Below the pieces are notes generated by a model. That model worked only from the letters and a program-made list of their open reading frames with translations. It ran no database searches and was not told where the DNA came from. Below are positions 46,036 through 57,184 of a DNA stretch of 64,000 nucleotides, piece by piece. Origin of the DNA: Doris montereyensis. Taxonomy: Eukaryota > Mollusca > Gastropoda > Nudibranchia > Dorididae. Each line of letters begins with the position of its first letter. Within the stretch, counting starts at the first letter, position 1. The stretch spans positions 540,713 to 604,712 of the forward strand of contig JAXRKP010000033.1 of assembly GCA_037039925.1 (NCBI GenBank), given 5' to 3'. Both the position numbers and the translations under genes were made by a program.

Positions 46036-49000
46036 CTGTTCAAAGAGGGACAAAATATCAAAGTTATCTACAAGTTCACAATTTAAAGAGAGACAAAATA
46101 TCGAAGTTATCTACAAGTTCACAATTTACAGAAAGACAAAATATCAAAGTTATCTACAAGTTTAAAGTTTCAAGAGAGATAAAACATCAAAGTTATCTAC
46201 AAGTTTAAATTTTTAAGAGAGGAAAAACATCAAAGTTATCTACAAGTTTAAAGTTTCAAGAGAGATAAAAGATCAAAGTTATCTACAAGTTCAAAACTAC
46301 AAGTAAAAAGTTTAAAGAGAGAAAAAATTATCAAAGTTATCTACAAGTAAAAAGTTTAAAGAGGGACAAAGTTATCTACAAGTAAGCAATTTAAAGAGAG
46401 AAAAAAAATTATGAAAGTTATCTATAAATGTAAAGTTTAAAGACAGACAAAACTATCAAAACACTCAAAAGAGGACTTAGGATACAGCCCTGTTTTATTC
46501 CCAATTCTACATCAAATTTTTCAGATAACTTTCCAGCGACTTTCACTGCTTGTATTAAATTTTGTTCTACCCATTATGTTCTTTTAAAAAATGCCAAAGT
46601 CGATCCCTCCTCACAGTGTCAAATGCCTTTTCTAAGTAAAAAAAACACAGGTGCAAGTCAGTGTTTCTGTCAAGGAATGTTTCTATTATTTGTCTAATTG
46701 TAAATATATGGTCTTGTACACTTCTTCCTGGTCTAAATCCACTCTGATGCTCTTCACTCTACTTTATTCCTTAGTTTCATTTCTAGTATCCTGGTAAATA
46801 CTTTTTCATAGTCTCATTTCTAGTATCCTGGTAAATACTTTTCCATAGTCTCATTTCTAGTATCCTGGTAAATACTTTTCCTGGAATGCTAAGTAGTGAT
46901 ATCCCTCTAAGTTTGAGCATTCCATAGTTGATCCTTTCTTATGTATTGGTTCAACCGTTCCCCTTTTCCAATCATCTGGCATTTGTTTGGACTTCCATGC
47001 TTGTTGACATATTGCATGTAATAGTTTTTCTGCCTCTCTCCCTTGGTTTTGAATAATTTCTGGATAAACTTGATCTGCTCCTGGGGCTTTTCCTAATTTC
47101 ACTTTTCTTATAGCTTTTTGGATTTCTTCCATTGAAATATATATTTTTTCAGCTGTCTCCTCTGGATTACTTGTTACTCTTACTAATTGATCTTTACTCC
47201 TTGTTTCATATATTCTGCCTTTCACTGATAATTTTTTTATCCTAGATTGGTATTATCTGCTTTACTTCTGGTTTTTATTAAGTTATTCTTTTTTTAGTCT
47301 AGTAGCTTTCTTTTCTATTCTTTTCTGTTTGTTTCCCTCAGTAGGTAAACTCATATTTGCAACTACTAGGTGATGATCACTAAATATTTCTGCTCCTCTG
47401 CTAACTCTTACATCCATTGTACTGTAAAAAAGGAGATTGTTAACTTTTATGTAGTCTATGATTGATTTTTCCCTTCTGTCTTCATTTGCTCTTGTATATT
47501 TGCGGATATCTTTATGAGGAAAAAATGTGTTGGCTATTTTCATGTTGTTCTTTAGGGCCTCCATTTGGAGAAGTTGCTGTCTCTCCTTCTTTACCTTTTC
47601 CTCCGCCTGATGTCTCTACATTGTTGCCTACTCTAGCGTTTAAATCTCCTAAAACCATTAATTTCTGTTTGGGTTTGAGATTCTCGGCAGTTATTTGTAA
47701 ATCGTTTTCGAAGATTTCTTTTAACTCTTTGGTAGTATCTTTGTTTGGTCCATAAGCTATTAATAATTTAATTTCGGTTCCTTTTGGTTTGATGTTTACC
47801 TCTAATAGCCACAGGCTTATAAATTTCCAACTTTCTAATAGCTTTTCATGCGTTTTATGCATTAGAAGGCCTATTTCTACTCTTGCTCTATCCTCAACAT
47901 CTACTCCTGAGAAGATAAAAGTATGATTTGGTCCTACATTTTCTATTCCTTATCCTTTCTTTCTTTGTTTCAGTGATGGCTAAAATAGGTACTTTGAACT
48001 TGATATTTCTTCAGCTAATTCTAACACTTCTATTTATTGCCCTAACATTCCATGTTCCAAAAATCAAAATCTGTGTTCGTTTCCAGGGTCGTCTTTGAAA
48101 GTTCAGTCCAGGTGTCTCACATTTGGTTCTCTGAGTCTGGTTGGTTTGAGTAAGCAGGTGATTAGCCCACTGTATCCTAGGTAGATGGTGGGGCTGCCAC
48201 CTTGAGGCCCTCTACCGGATTTTGTTTGTGATTTTCTGCCAGGGTTAACTCCCGTAACCATTGGTCAACAAACACCCTCCTACTACAAGGCAGCAGGTTG
48301 TGATTTTCTGCCAGGGTTAACTCCCGTAACCATTAGTCAACAAACACCCTCCTGAAAGGCAGCAGGTTGTGATTTTCTGCCAGGGTTAACTCCCATAACC
48401 TTTGGTCAACAAACACCCTTCTGCAAGGCAGTAGGTTGTGATTTTTGTCAGGGTTAACTCCCTTCTATCATCAGCCAAGACCCACCTGCAAGGCAGTAGG
48501 AGACTTATAAGGCGGGATCGCCTAATCCCCGTACAGGACCTGCCTAACATGTATCAAATACTATGCATATTGTTCGGTGAATAATATAGATCAAACATTA
48601 AGGTGAAATAACCTCATTTTGAGATACACATAAATATAGAAAAAAAAAAGAAATTAACACAAGAAAACGACGCTTCGGACAGGTTGCCTTTCTCGCTGGC
48701 AGCACCTTTTGCCTTCAAAAGTTTCTGGCATTGTTATAATGAAAAGAAGTTTAAATATCTAGGTTTAGATGTGCACTGTTGTGAAAAAAGGCGTCATAAT
48801 GACCAGCTTTTTGTTCTATTTGACTATTCCTTGGTGTAAATACCATTCCTAAGTGTAAATAATATTCCTAAGCGTAAATACTGGTGTGCAACCTGACAGC
48901 CAAAGAGAGGTCGGTAAGTTTGCAGTAACTTTCCGTGGTCATGTGATTTCTGGGTAATCATGTAGCATGTAGGTTATGAAGGTCAATTTCTTCCTTAGAG

Positions 49001-52000
49001 ATACACACCAAATTTGTTGTACTTGCCTACTATTATGAAATCTTGAACTGGGCAAGTGTGTTGTTGACAGCCAGATTAATCCAGGGATAACAGATTAGCC
49101 TTTTACTGTCACACAATAAGGCTTTTTGGTGCCATCTTTTCACTCAATTCTAGGGTAATTGAAGTGACAATTTTGAATATCTCTCCCTACTCTCACCTTT
49201 TAACAAATAATATATAATCTTATGGACATTTCTCTGCCATAAACTAGTAGATAAATGATCGTTTTACCTAAAAACGCACCCCCGCCCCCGCCCCCCCCCA
49301 AAAAAAAAAAAAATAATAATCGACATTTTGGTCCCAAAGTCACCAATCCAGGTGTCACCCCGCTCTTAAAATATGCTCCACATTATGTTGTATGTTTTGA
49401 AGGAAATAAAAGGGACATCTGGACATTATTTAATTCATTATTTAAAGAGTAGCAACAAAAACTTCCTGTCCTCATGGCTGAAACTAAAATAGACTTACCT
49501 CATCTTTTAAATAGCCACTTTGCCTTGTCTCCCCTTGCCTCTTTGGTACTGTTGTCAGATTGTGACGTCCCACACTATTTACTTCTGCAAACGCTTGAGT
49601 TGCTGCCTGTGTGAATTTTGCTGGGGCTTCCAGACTGTTCAAAACTGGAGGTGAGTTTGACTCGTCGGACGAAGAAAGGCGAGATAAGGGCATCTCCACA
49701 CCTTCTGGAGTTTGGGCGTCAAAAGGTTCACCACTGGAGCAAAGTTCAAGGTTTTGGCTTGCCATGGTTTGGTTTTATCTTTCTCTGGCGTCTTCAGAAT
49801 ACCCTGCTGAAACGTTCCAGGCTTTTTGAATCGTGGCCAAGAATTGGCCGGGAAATCTGTTTCTTCCGCATTGGACTTAGTAGCGGGAGGACCCTTGACA
49901 CGAGGCATCGTTTCAGTCAGCCACCCACCAAAGTTGTTTGGAAACATTTTTGCCACCTCTGAGGATTCAGCGTTGAGCCTTTCATGAGATGCGTTGAGCA
50001 GACAGTCATCTTCATCGCTCGTGGTGGGGGCACACCAGGATGGGAATGTTTGTGCGGAGATGCTTGTTTTCAGTTTGAGACGTGCGTGCACGACCTCTTG
50101 GTCTGATGACTCTGATGACGTCTCAGTGCTAGGAGAGCTGTCTTTTTCTGCTAGACTTGATACCTTTGATGACATTCTTTGCATGGATTCTTTCAAACAG
50201 CTTGAGCTTCTTAGTGGAGGAGGGGCGGTAACTTTTTCTTGTTTTTCTTGGCTTTGAGAGTTCCAGAGTCCCCGTACTCGATGCCGTTGTCATCTGCTCC
50301 AAGCGTGTCAGATGTGGAAGTATCCACCGAATCAAACATGTTTCCATTGTCAACCAATGGGACATTAAAGGAACATCCTGCCATGGTGGTGGTGCGAGGC
50401 AGTCTTCCCAGACTCAGAGAGGGGTGGTTCAATTCTCTGTCCAACTTGCTGTGGGAGGCAATGCTCTGCAGACTCTTGGTTTCCCTCATCTGTGGCATCA
50501 TCAAGTCCTCATCCTCTTCCAACAGTGTGTTGGAGCTCCTGCGCAAGCCACTGTCATTGTGAAATGATGTGTAAAAGCCCTCCTGGTCAAGAGAGTACAC
50601 AGACGACTCGCCATCCTCTTCAAGGTCATTTCGAGTTTGTCGGATTCTAACTTTACCTGGAACTAGTATATCTAAGTTTCGAATATTCTCTTTGGTTAAA
50701 CGTGACAAGTTTTCTAAAGCACTGGCATCCGTCACTGAAACATCGCCCCGACTTGCAGCCCTTTCAGCAAGGGAGCGAATCCAGTCATCGCTGTCTGTGT
50801 TAGACATGGATTTGGTGTCAGAGACAGACTCCATGCTTGCAGCATCACCCATGTAACCAGTGTCCAATCCGTCTCTGTGTTGATAAAAGTTATTCAAGAT
50901 TGTTATTATCATCAAATAGCTTCATCATGATCTATCGTTTTCTCACATCTAAAAAGAAGCCTGGTTTTCTTTGGGAAAGGGGGAAACATTTGTTAAATTC
51001 TTTAAAATATTCAAAATTTACCACTATAATTGAACTCAGCATGTCTAAAATGATTACATGTCTCAACCTTACTACAAGTTCAATTTATTCTATTTTTTCA
51101 TGTCCTGTTTTGTTTTCAACTCATTTGTTGGACAGAAGAACATCTTCATCTATATCTAGAACCTACTATATATAGATCTAGTACAAAGGAGCCACAGTGG
51201 TGTGAAGTCAAAAGTGAAAAACGACAATAGGTGACAATTCCACCAATAAAGACAGAACATTGTCACTTATTGTCGTTTTTCACCTATATATATAGATACA
51301 GTGAGATACAACATAATTATGTACAATGGAGATATAAAAATCTCGATTATTAATAAGATTCTATATTTCTGAAGCTCGAAAGGGTGAGAATGCAAGTACT
51401 TAAGAATACATAGATCTAACTTTCTGCTCTCCTGACTGGAAAGAATAAGTCGTCAAAATGACACGAAAAGGATGTCGAAGATGCCGGAGCAACTATTTTC
51501 CCACAATTTTATGATGTATATCTAAATAAATCTAGTCATATGATATGTTCATTCATATGTTTAGATAGATAATATTAAATTATTAAAGTCAGCGCATTCT
51601 TCTTCTGCTGTTACTATACAATGAATAATACCGTTAAAAAGACCTGCACAAAAGAGTCACCACCTATCTGGATAATTGCGTTAATGCATCATGGGACAGA
51701 TAGGCAGTAGGAACGGCCAATCTAAGCCAATATGCATAATAGTTTGTTAAAAGATAGAGTACTTTGTGATGATTAAAATGAGTACCAACTTGCTCCATTT
51801 TAGACAAGATTTCTGGCTTTTATGGTACAATAGATATGTTGAAGGATAGGCCTGTATCATCTTTAAAAAAATGGTATAAAATGAAAGAATCTATACTGAG
51901 CGTTTTTTATGGTATCGATGAGAGGAAATGATCTGTTCCATCCAAAAGTTCTATTACACCGTATCAGATTCCTTGAAAACAAATGATTTGATGACATGAT

Positions 52001-55000
52001 GCAGGCTATTTAATGAGGGCGAAGAGAAAACTAAGTCTAGAGCTCATCACAGAGATGGTCACAAAAGCTTACTGTTCCACTAATGGAGAATCCCGGCCAG
52101 AATCTTTGCCAAGAGAATGCTGGGAAGTGGCAGATGGCATGCTGGGCTTAGCATCGGAATCCATAGACTGGCGGTTGCTGCTATAACCACTTTGACTCCA
52201 ATTGCCTGCAGACAAAAATAAAACAAATATAGAAATTGAAACTGATCAACTCGGATCATAATATTGTAATGCTGTTAACATATGTATTTTTCTATTATTT
52301 GTCTAATTGTAAATATGTAGTCATGTACACTTCTCCCTGGTCTGAATCTGCTGTGATGTTCTTCAATCTGATCTTCTACTCTTTTCCTCAGTCTCATTTC
52401 TAGTATCCTGGTACGCTCAGCAGTGATATCCTTCTATAGTTTGAGCTTTTCATAGTTGATCCTTTCTTGTGTATTGGTACTGCCTATTTTTATTTCTTCC
52501 AAATCAAATTCTTATTTAATTAGATTTTCCTTGTTGCCTCCTGTTATCTGCCAGTGCCCTCCACAAAACAAACTACATTTCTTGGATACAAAGAACAAAA
52601 AATTATTTCATAAGATTTGCTATTACAGTAGAGATCATCTAAATGCTCAGTGCTTAGGAATGAGAGGAAACAGGCATTTAAGCGAAAATAGGTTAGAGGC
52701 AACAACATTTTTTGGGGGAGGGGGATCAGCAAGAGAGTTCATTGAACTGGTGCAGAAGTCCAACATTTACCTCCCTTGTTTTGAATTTCAATGAAAACCA
52801 GGAATTTTGTTTGCCTTCTTGGCGAACATTATCAAAAAAAAAGTTGAGCAAGTTCTGTTCAACTCAATACATCTAAAACTTATGTTGTGAAGCACATAAA
52901 AAACTTTGTTTTTCTCTTCGAAATTCAATGAAAATAATTGGCCAACTCCTTCTGAAGGGGCGTCTTTACCTTTTAAATGGAGTTCCCTTGAACAAATTTA
53001 TCTTGGGTTTTTTTCTGTTTTCCTTATATAAAACTTACCTGAAGAACTTTGCCTGTCTTCTTTGCGTCTTCTGGATATTTCTCGAAGTTTGACAGAGGTT
53101 GTCCAATCCTTCGGCAGGCTATCCCAGGGGAAATTGTACTTTTTCTGGGCCCTAGGAATTGTGTTGCTGTTGAAGTAGTAATACGACCCCGGGCCAACTG
53201 AGGACTCGCTGGACGCAGATCTGGTTATGGCGGCTGAATCTGTTCCTATGGACAAGAAATTTAAGTAAAGAATGGTTGGAAAAGTGAAACCACCTTATCA
53301 CTCATTTAAAATCAGTTTGTCTGTTTGAACATACTTTGATCGGATCCGACAAATTCACATGTGTTGAGTTACTTAATCTAAAGAATATTTGTAAACTTCA
53401 TAGCTTTCATAAGAATGTCTTAAAAGAACATACATATGGAGTGAAAGGCTTAAGAAGAACAAAATATGGAAGCGAAAGGTCTAAGAAGAACATACATATG
53501 AAAGTGAAAGGCCTAAGAAGAACAAACATATGAAAGTGAAAGGCCTAAGAAGAACACACATATGGAAGTGAAAGATCTAAGAAGAACATACATATGGAAG
53601 TGAAAGATCTAAGAAGAACATAAATATGGAAGTCAAAGATCTAAGAAGAACTACATATGGAAGTGAAAGATCTAAGAAGAACATACATATGGAAGTGAAA
53701 GGCCTAAGAAGAACAAACATATGGAAGTGAAAGGCCTAAGAAGAACAAACATATGGAAGTGAAAGGCTTAAGAAGAACATACATATGGAAGTGAAAGATC
53801 TAAGAAGAACGTACATATGGAAATGAAAAGTCTAAGAAGAACGTACATATGGAAGTAAAAGGTCTAAGAAGAACATAAATATGGAAGTGAAAGATCTAAG
53901 AAGAACATAAATATGGAAGTGAAAGATCTAAGAAGAACATGCATATAATGGAAGTGAAAGATCTAAGAAGAACATACATATAATGGAAGTGAAAGATCTA
54001 AGAAGAACATACATATAATGGAAGTGAAAGATCTAAGAAGAACATAAATATGGAAGTGAAAGATCTAAGAAGAACATAAATATGGAAGTAAAAGATCTAA
54101 GAAGAACATACATATAATGGAAGTGAAAGATCTAAGAAGAACATAAATATGGAAGTGAAAGATCTAAGAAGAACATAAATATGGAAGTGAAAGATCTAAG
54201 AAAAACATAAATATGGAAGTGAAAGACCTAAGAAGAATATAAATATGGAAGTGAAAGATTAAAGAAGAACATACATATAATGGAAGTGAAAGATCTAAGA
54301 AGAACATAAATATGGAAATGAAAGATCTAAGAAGAACATACATATAATGGAAGTGAAAGATCTAAGAAGAACATAAATATGGAAGTGAAAGATCTAAGAA
54401 GAACATACATATAATGGAAGTGAAAGATCTAAGAAGAACATAAATATGAAAGTGAAAGATCTAAGAAGAACATACATATAATGGAAGTGAAAGATCTAAG
54501 AAGAACATACATATAATGGAAGCGAAAGATCTAAGAAGAACATAAATATAATGGAAGTGAAAGATCAAAGAAGAACATAAATATAATGGAAGTGAAAGAT
54601 CTAAGAAGAACATAAATATAATGGAAGTGAAAGATCAAAGAAGAACGTTAGGACAGGACAGAGAAATTTTCTTCTTCAGCAACTAAAGGAGAGGATAATG
54701 AAAGTGACTCATACTTGTTTGTTTCATTGAAATCTACCTCATCCACCATTGCGATGATCTCAGGGTGAACTAAGAGGAAACAGCAAGAAGAAAGACAAGT
54801 GAAAGGAAGGAAAGAAGTAGAATCTACCAGTCATACCCTACAACCACCCACGTGACTCATACAACCTAGTTGTGATACTGATAATACCTGGCACATGTAA
54901 ATTCTGTCAATAAGTTCTAAGAAGATTACTAAACTCAGGCATTTTTTTCATGCCCTAGGACATGTCTAGGCACTTTACATTTATTTTTACAACAACATAA

Positions 55001-56892
55001 AAAAAAAAAAAAAGGAGAAAGTGAAATGTTACAAGAAAAGTCACCTTCTGGTAGAGTAGCTGTACTCATTCGACTCATGCTGGCAGATCGGGTTTTGGCT
55101 TTGCTCTTCACATTTGCCTTATCTTCGATGACGCCGACGGAATCAAAATCAAGTGACCTGGGACGAGGCTTTGCAGCTCCAGACACCAGAGATTTGATCT
55201 TGCTACCAATCAGACTCGAACGTTTTGACGAGGATCTAGACAGTCTCTCTGACCCCTGGCTACCAATCAGATTCGATCGTTTCGATGAGGACCGAGATGC
55301 TCTCTCACATACTTGGCTGCCCAAACTGATGGTGCTGCCAAACTGATGCAATATGCCGCTGCCTTTGTTTTCTAATCGTAGAACGCTTAATTCATCATCA
55401 GCCGGAAAGTCCTGAGATTTCTTTTCAGATGAGGATGCCCGATTGGCGTTTTTCCTTGCCATCAAGGACATCATTTTGATACACCCGGGAAGAGAGCGAG
55501 AACGACGACACGGGATGAATTTGAGGAGCTTCCTTTCTCTCTCAGCATACTGGAGCTCCTCTCTCTCTGCGATCTGCGCATCAATTTCCATCAGGTATTG
55601 CCTCATCACTTTGTCCTTGGCCTCAAGATTAGCCTCGTCAAGATCGTCTAGACTGTATTTTCTAGGACCGTTTCTCTGGATGAGGCGTCCATTCTCAAAC
55701 AATTCAATTTCCTGAAATGTCAAAAATGTTTGAACTGAGTCAATAAAATCATCGATCATAAAATGCGCTTCAACTACATCACTGACAATAAAAAAAATAA
55801 AGAAAAAAATGATTCACTTCAGCTAATCAAAGTGACTAATCTCTGCCACAGGAACTAGTACATGACAACAATAAACTAACGTTGACATTTTTCAATGTGT
55901 CCCACTACATGTGTCACACTAAATGTGTAACAGTATGCGCTGCCTTCAATGTGTCACACTCAATATGTCACACTCAATATGTCACACTCAATATGTCACA
56001 CTCAATATGTCACACTCAATATGTCACATTCGATATGTCTCACTCAATACGTCACACTCAATATGTCACACTCAACTTGTTGCACTCAATGCAATTTATA
56101 TGTAACAGATCTTGAAGAGGGTGACCATCGCTTTAGCGGGCATCATTTATAACAGCACAGGTTATAACAAGACCATCACCCCCCCCCCCTGTTTTTGTCT
56201 TTCTTTGGCTCTATTAAAATAAACCTCTTATAACAGGAATCTGGCAACATGAAAAGTACACCACAGAAGCACAAAAGTGTATATATATGTGTAATAATTC
56301 CTAATATTATTTTCAATACTGACTTCATCAAGACCCAATGCAGGTGTTTGGAGCACACAATAGGTCTAACTTAAGGAGAGAGAGGGGGGGAGTGTGTGTC
56401 TAGTACATTATGACAGCTGGCCTACCATTAGCTAAGCCTATCATGCACCGAGAGCGCTAACCGGTTATAACCGGTTGCCAGTGTATTTTAACCGGCACTG
56501 TACAGAATTGCCTATGGAGCCAACCAACCGCCACTGATAATCACTATAAAAGAATTGCTCAAAACATCTCCCTTCCAGTTTTCGCTCACCTGCAAAACAT
56601 TATCTGGAACACCTGTCACAGTTCGTCGTCGTTTCTTCCTGTTCTTGCCAGCATTTAGAGCATCCTCTTTCAGGGACTGTCGGAAGGAAGACATCCGTTC
56701 AAATCCAGCTCCAGATGTATCCACAGAAACTAGAACGGATGGCTGGGACTTAGATAAGGTGCTGGCTTTTTGGTCTTTGAGTTCTGGTGATAATTCCTCT
56801 AAAGAGATTTCCTCAATGCTGTGAATCGTCTTTGGCCTTTGCCTTAGTCGTAGCGGCTTATATCTCTTCTTCCAGGAATGCCAGTGGGCAGT
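43577..56892 (-). CDS. NHS: NHS / GUK-holder family protein, 3' part of gene
   Basis: Nance-Horan syndrome family protein (vertebrate NHS, NHSL1-3; fly GUK-holder), a scaffold that regulates WAVE-dependent actin remodelling and cell shape. Recognised exons in transcript order: 56590-56892, 55045-55711, 53039-53245, 52073-52205, 49499-50874, 43577-46035. Family signatures in order are KKRRRTVTGVP, RRSRSLPG, QSSSGNWSQSG (split across two exons), SNTDSDDW, SLDQEGFYTSFHNDSGL and APPPLRSSS, each with a counterpart in vertebrate NHS. The protein is Ser/Pro-rich with a poly-Pro stretch. The N-terminal WAVE-homology exons were not found and may lie outside the window. The two large 3' exons contain frame breaks. 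Confidence 0.82.
46040..46470 (-). repeat. ~44-bp minisatellite starting at the exon G acceptor
   Basis: About nine copies of a + strand unit TTTAAAGAGAGACAAAATAT then CAAAGTTATCTACAAGTT. The first copy (CTGTTCAAAGAGGGACAAAA) is the exon G acceptor with its polypyrimidine tract (on -, TTTGTCCCTCTTTGAACAG), so the array apparently grew from the splice site. Confidence 0.85.
46480..48120 (-). mobile_element. Degenerate non-LTR retrotransposon (APE endonuclease + RT)
   Basis: Inserted in an NHS-like intron in gene orientation. From 5' to 3': endonuclease KLLIAYGPNKDTTKELKEIF and LMVLGDLNARVGNNVET (47640-47790), the active-site-type FSDHHLVVANMSL (near 47360), then RT blocks KAPGADQVYPEIIQNQG and AWKSKQMPDDWKRGTVEPIH (46950-47100). 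RT palm remnants lie near 46600-46720. Frames are interrupted. The + strand element at 30420 and the fragment at 52283 belong to the same family. Confidence 0.85.
48218..48500 (+). repeat. ~66-bp minisatellite, ~4 copies
   Basis: The unit contains TTGTGATTTTCTGCCAGGGT, TAACTCCCGTAACCATTGGT and CAACAAACACCCTCC. It lies at what would be the 5' end of the adjacent - strand LINE, so it may be that element's repeated 5' UTR. Confidence 0.85.
48540..49365 (+). repeat. Dispersed repeat family, copy 2
   Basis: Direct-orientation homologue of 32500-33300. Both contain TAGGTTTAGATGTGCACTGT followed by GTGAAAA-AGRCGTCA and end near ACATTTTRGTCCCA. In both places the family sits just outside a copy of the same LINE family. 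Confidence 0.7.
49499..50874 (-). CDS. NHS: NHS-like exon F (core conserved exon), two frame breaks
   Basis: Acceptor CAACACAG; one base completes a Gln codon, then DGLDTGYMGDAASMESVSDT, SNTDSDDWIRSLAERAASRG, and VYSLDQEGFYTSFHNDSGL, the hallmark NHS-family motif ('SVDTEGYYTSMH-D-GL' in vertebrates). At the 5-T run 50233-50237 the frame must shift by one base to continue from KAKKNKKK into VTAPPPLRSSSCLKES. A second change lies between about 49700 and 49790, after KPWQAKTLNFAPVV and before PEGVEMPLSRLSSSDES. Ends LKDE|GTAAGT. Confidence 0.8.
51214..51283. other. 70-nt near-perfect hairpin
   Basis: The arms 51214-51238 and 51259-51283 are inverted complements over 25 bp with one mismatch (a possible G-U pair), separated by a 20-nt loop. 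The left arm starts GTGAAAAACGACAATAGGTG. This could be a foldback MITE or a small-RNA-type hairpin. It lies in the NHS intron between exons E and F. Confidence 0.7.
52073..52205 (-). CDS. NHS: NHS-like exon E
   Basis: Completes Gly, then NWSQSGYSSNRQSMDSDAKP and ends SGRDSPLVEQ. With the previous exon this gives SSSGNWSQSG, matching SSSGNWSGSS of vertebrate NHS. Acceptor GTCTGCAG, donor AACA|GTAAGC, phase 2 into exon F. Intact. Confidence 0.85.
52283..52490 (-). mobile_element. Short LINE RT fragment
   Basis: Nearly the same sequence as 46690-46900, for example + strand TTCTATTATTTGTCTAATTG and AGTTGATCCTTTCTTGTGTA. It is an internally deleted copy of the same element family, in an NHS-like intron. 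Confidence 0.8.
53039..53245 (-). CDS. NHS: NHS-like exon D
   Basis: Reads G-TDSAAITRSASSESSVGPG, then PWDSLPKDWTTSVKLREIS and KEDRQSSSG. Acceptor TTGTCCATAG, donor TTCAG|GTAAGT, phase 1 at both ends. The phase matches exon B directly. Intact. The translated Trp-rich 'WDSLPKDW' block is distinctive. Confidence 0.82.
53420..54650 (-). repeat. ~31-bp minisatellite (AAGATCTAAGAAGAACATAA)
   Basis: About 40 copies of AAGATCTAAGAAGAACATAA then ATATGGAAGTGA, with a longer CATATAATGG variant interspersed. It lies in the NHS intron between exons B and D. Confidence 0.95.
54648..54769 (-). CDS. Candidate alternative exon C of the NHS-like gene
   Basis: The acceptor TTTCCTCTTAG at 54770 fits exon B's phase and gives V-HPEIIAMVDEVDFNE..., which runs to a TAA at 54648. 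An internal donor (GATGAG|GTAGAT) would end at 54738 in phase 0, but exon D needs phase 1, so it cannot be a normal internal exon. It may be an alternative terminal exon or spurious. Confidence 0.3.
55045..55711 (-). CDS. NHS: NHS-like exon B
   Basis: Starts EIELFENGRLIQRNGPRKYS after acceptor ACATTTCAG. A charged coiled-coil-like stretch (AKDKVMRQYLMEIDAQIAER) is followed by RRSRSLPGC. A duplicated Ser/Arg motif SRSSSKRSNLIGSQ/SRSSSKRSSLIGSK and PRPRSLDFDSVGV come next. Ends TLPE before donor AG|GTGACT, phase 1. 222 codons without interruption. Confidence 0.82.
55905..56095 (+). repeat. 14-bp minisatellite (CACACTCAATATGT)
   Basis: About ten copies of CACACTCAATATGT with single-base variants, in the intron between exons A and B. 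Confidence 0.9.
56590..56892 (-). CDS. NHS: NHS-like exon A (first recognised)
   Basis: 101 codons between acceptor CTCCCTGCAG and donor TTGCAG|GTGAGC, phase 0 on both sides. It contains TAHWHSWKKRYKPLRLRQRP, then SFRQSLKEDAL and NRKKRRRTVTGVPDN. The last is equivalent to 'RRRKTISGIPRR' that follows the WAVE-homology domain in vertebrate NHS. Because it starts in phase 0 inside the protein, earlier exons must exist upstream. Confidence 0.8.
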
Positions 56893-57184
56893 CTGCAGGG
56901 AGAGAAATTCAATACAAGCAAAGAGAATTAAAAAATACTGGATGATGTTCACAATTCCTGATTTCATCTGTAGCATGATTGTCGTCTTTATTGCTTTTTT
57001 GCGTTTTAAAAAATTCAAATTTTCTTTACATCCTTTCTCTTCTTCTTTGTCATTATCACCTTCTTCTAACATTAAAAAACACACCTCTTTCTTATCCTTT
57101 GTCTTCCACCCATCCTTCCTTCCAAGCTTAGTTTTTTTCCCAAACTCTAAACTAAACATCCCACGTGACCCATCTTGTCCAAGT

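Noticed and set aside
43767..46053. Micro-introns explaining the frame changes in NHS exon G (e.g. TTTCTTTCCCAG near 45219)
   Set aside because: One acceptor-like site exists, but matching donors would give introns of about 40-70 nt, unlike all other introns here, and most frame changes have no GT/AG pair nearby.
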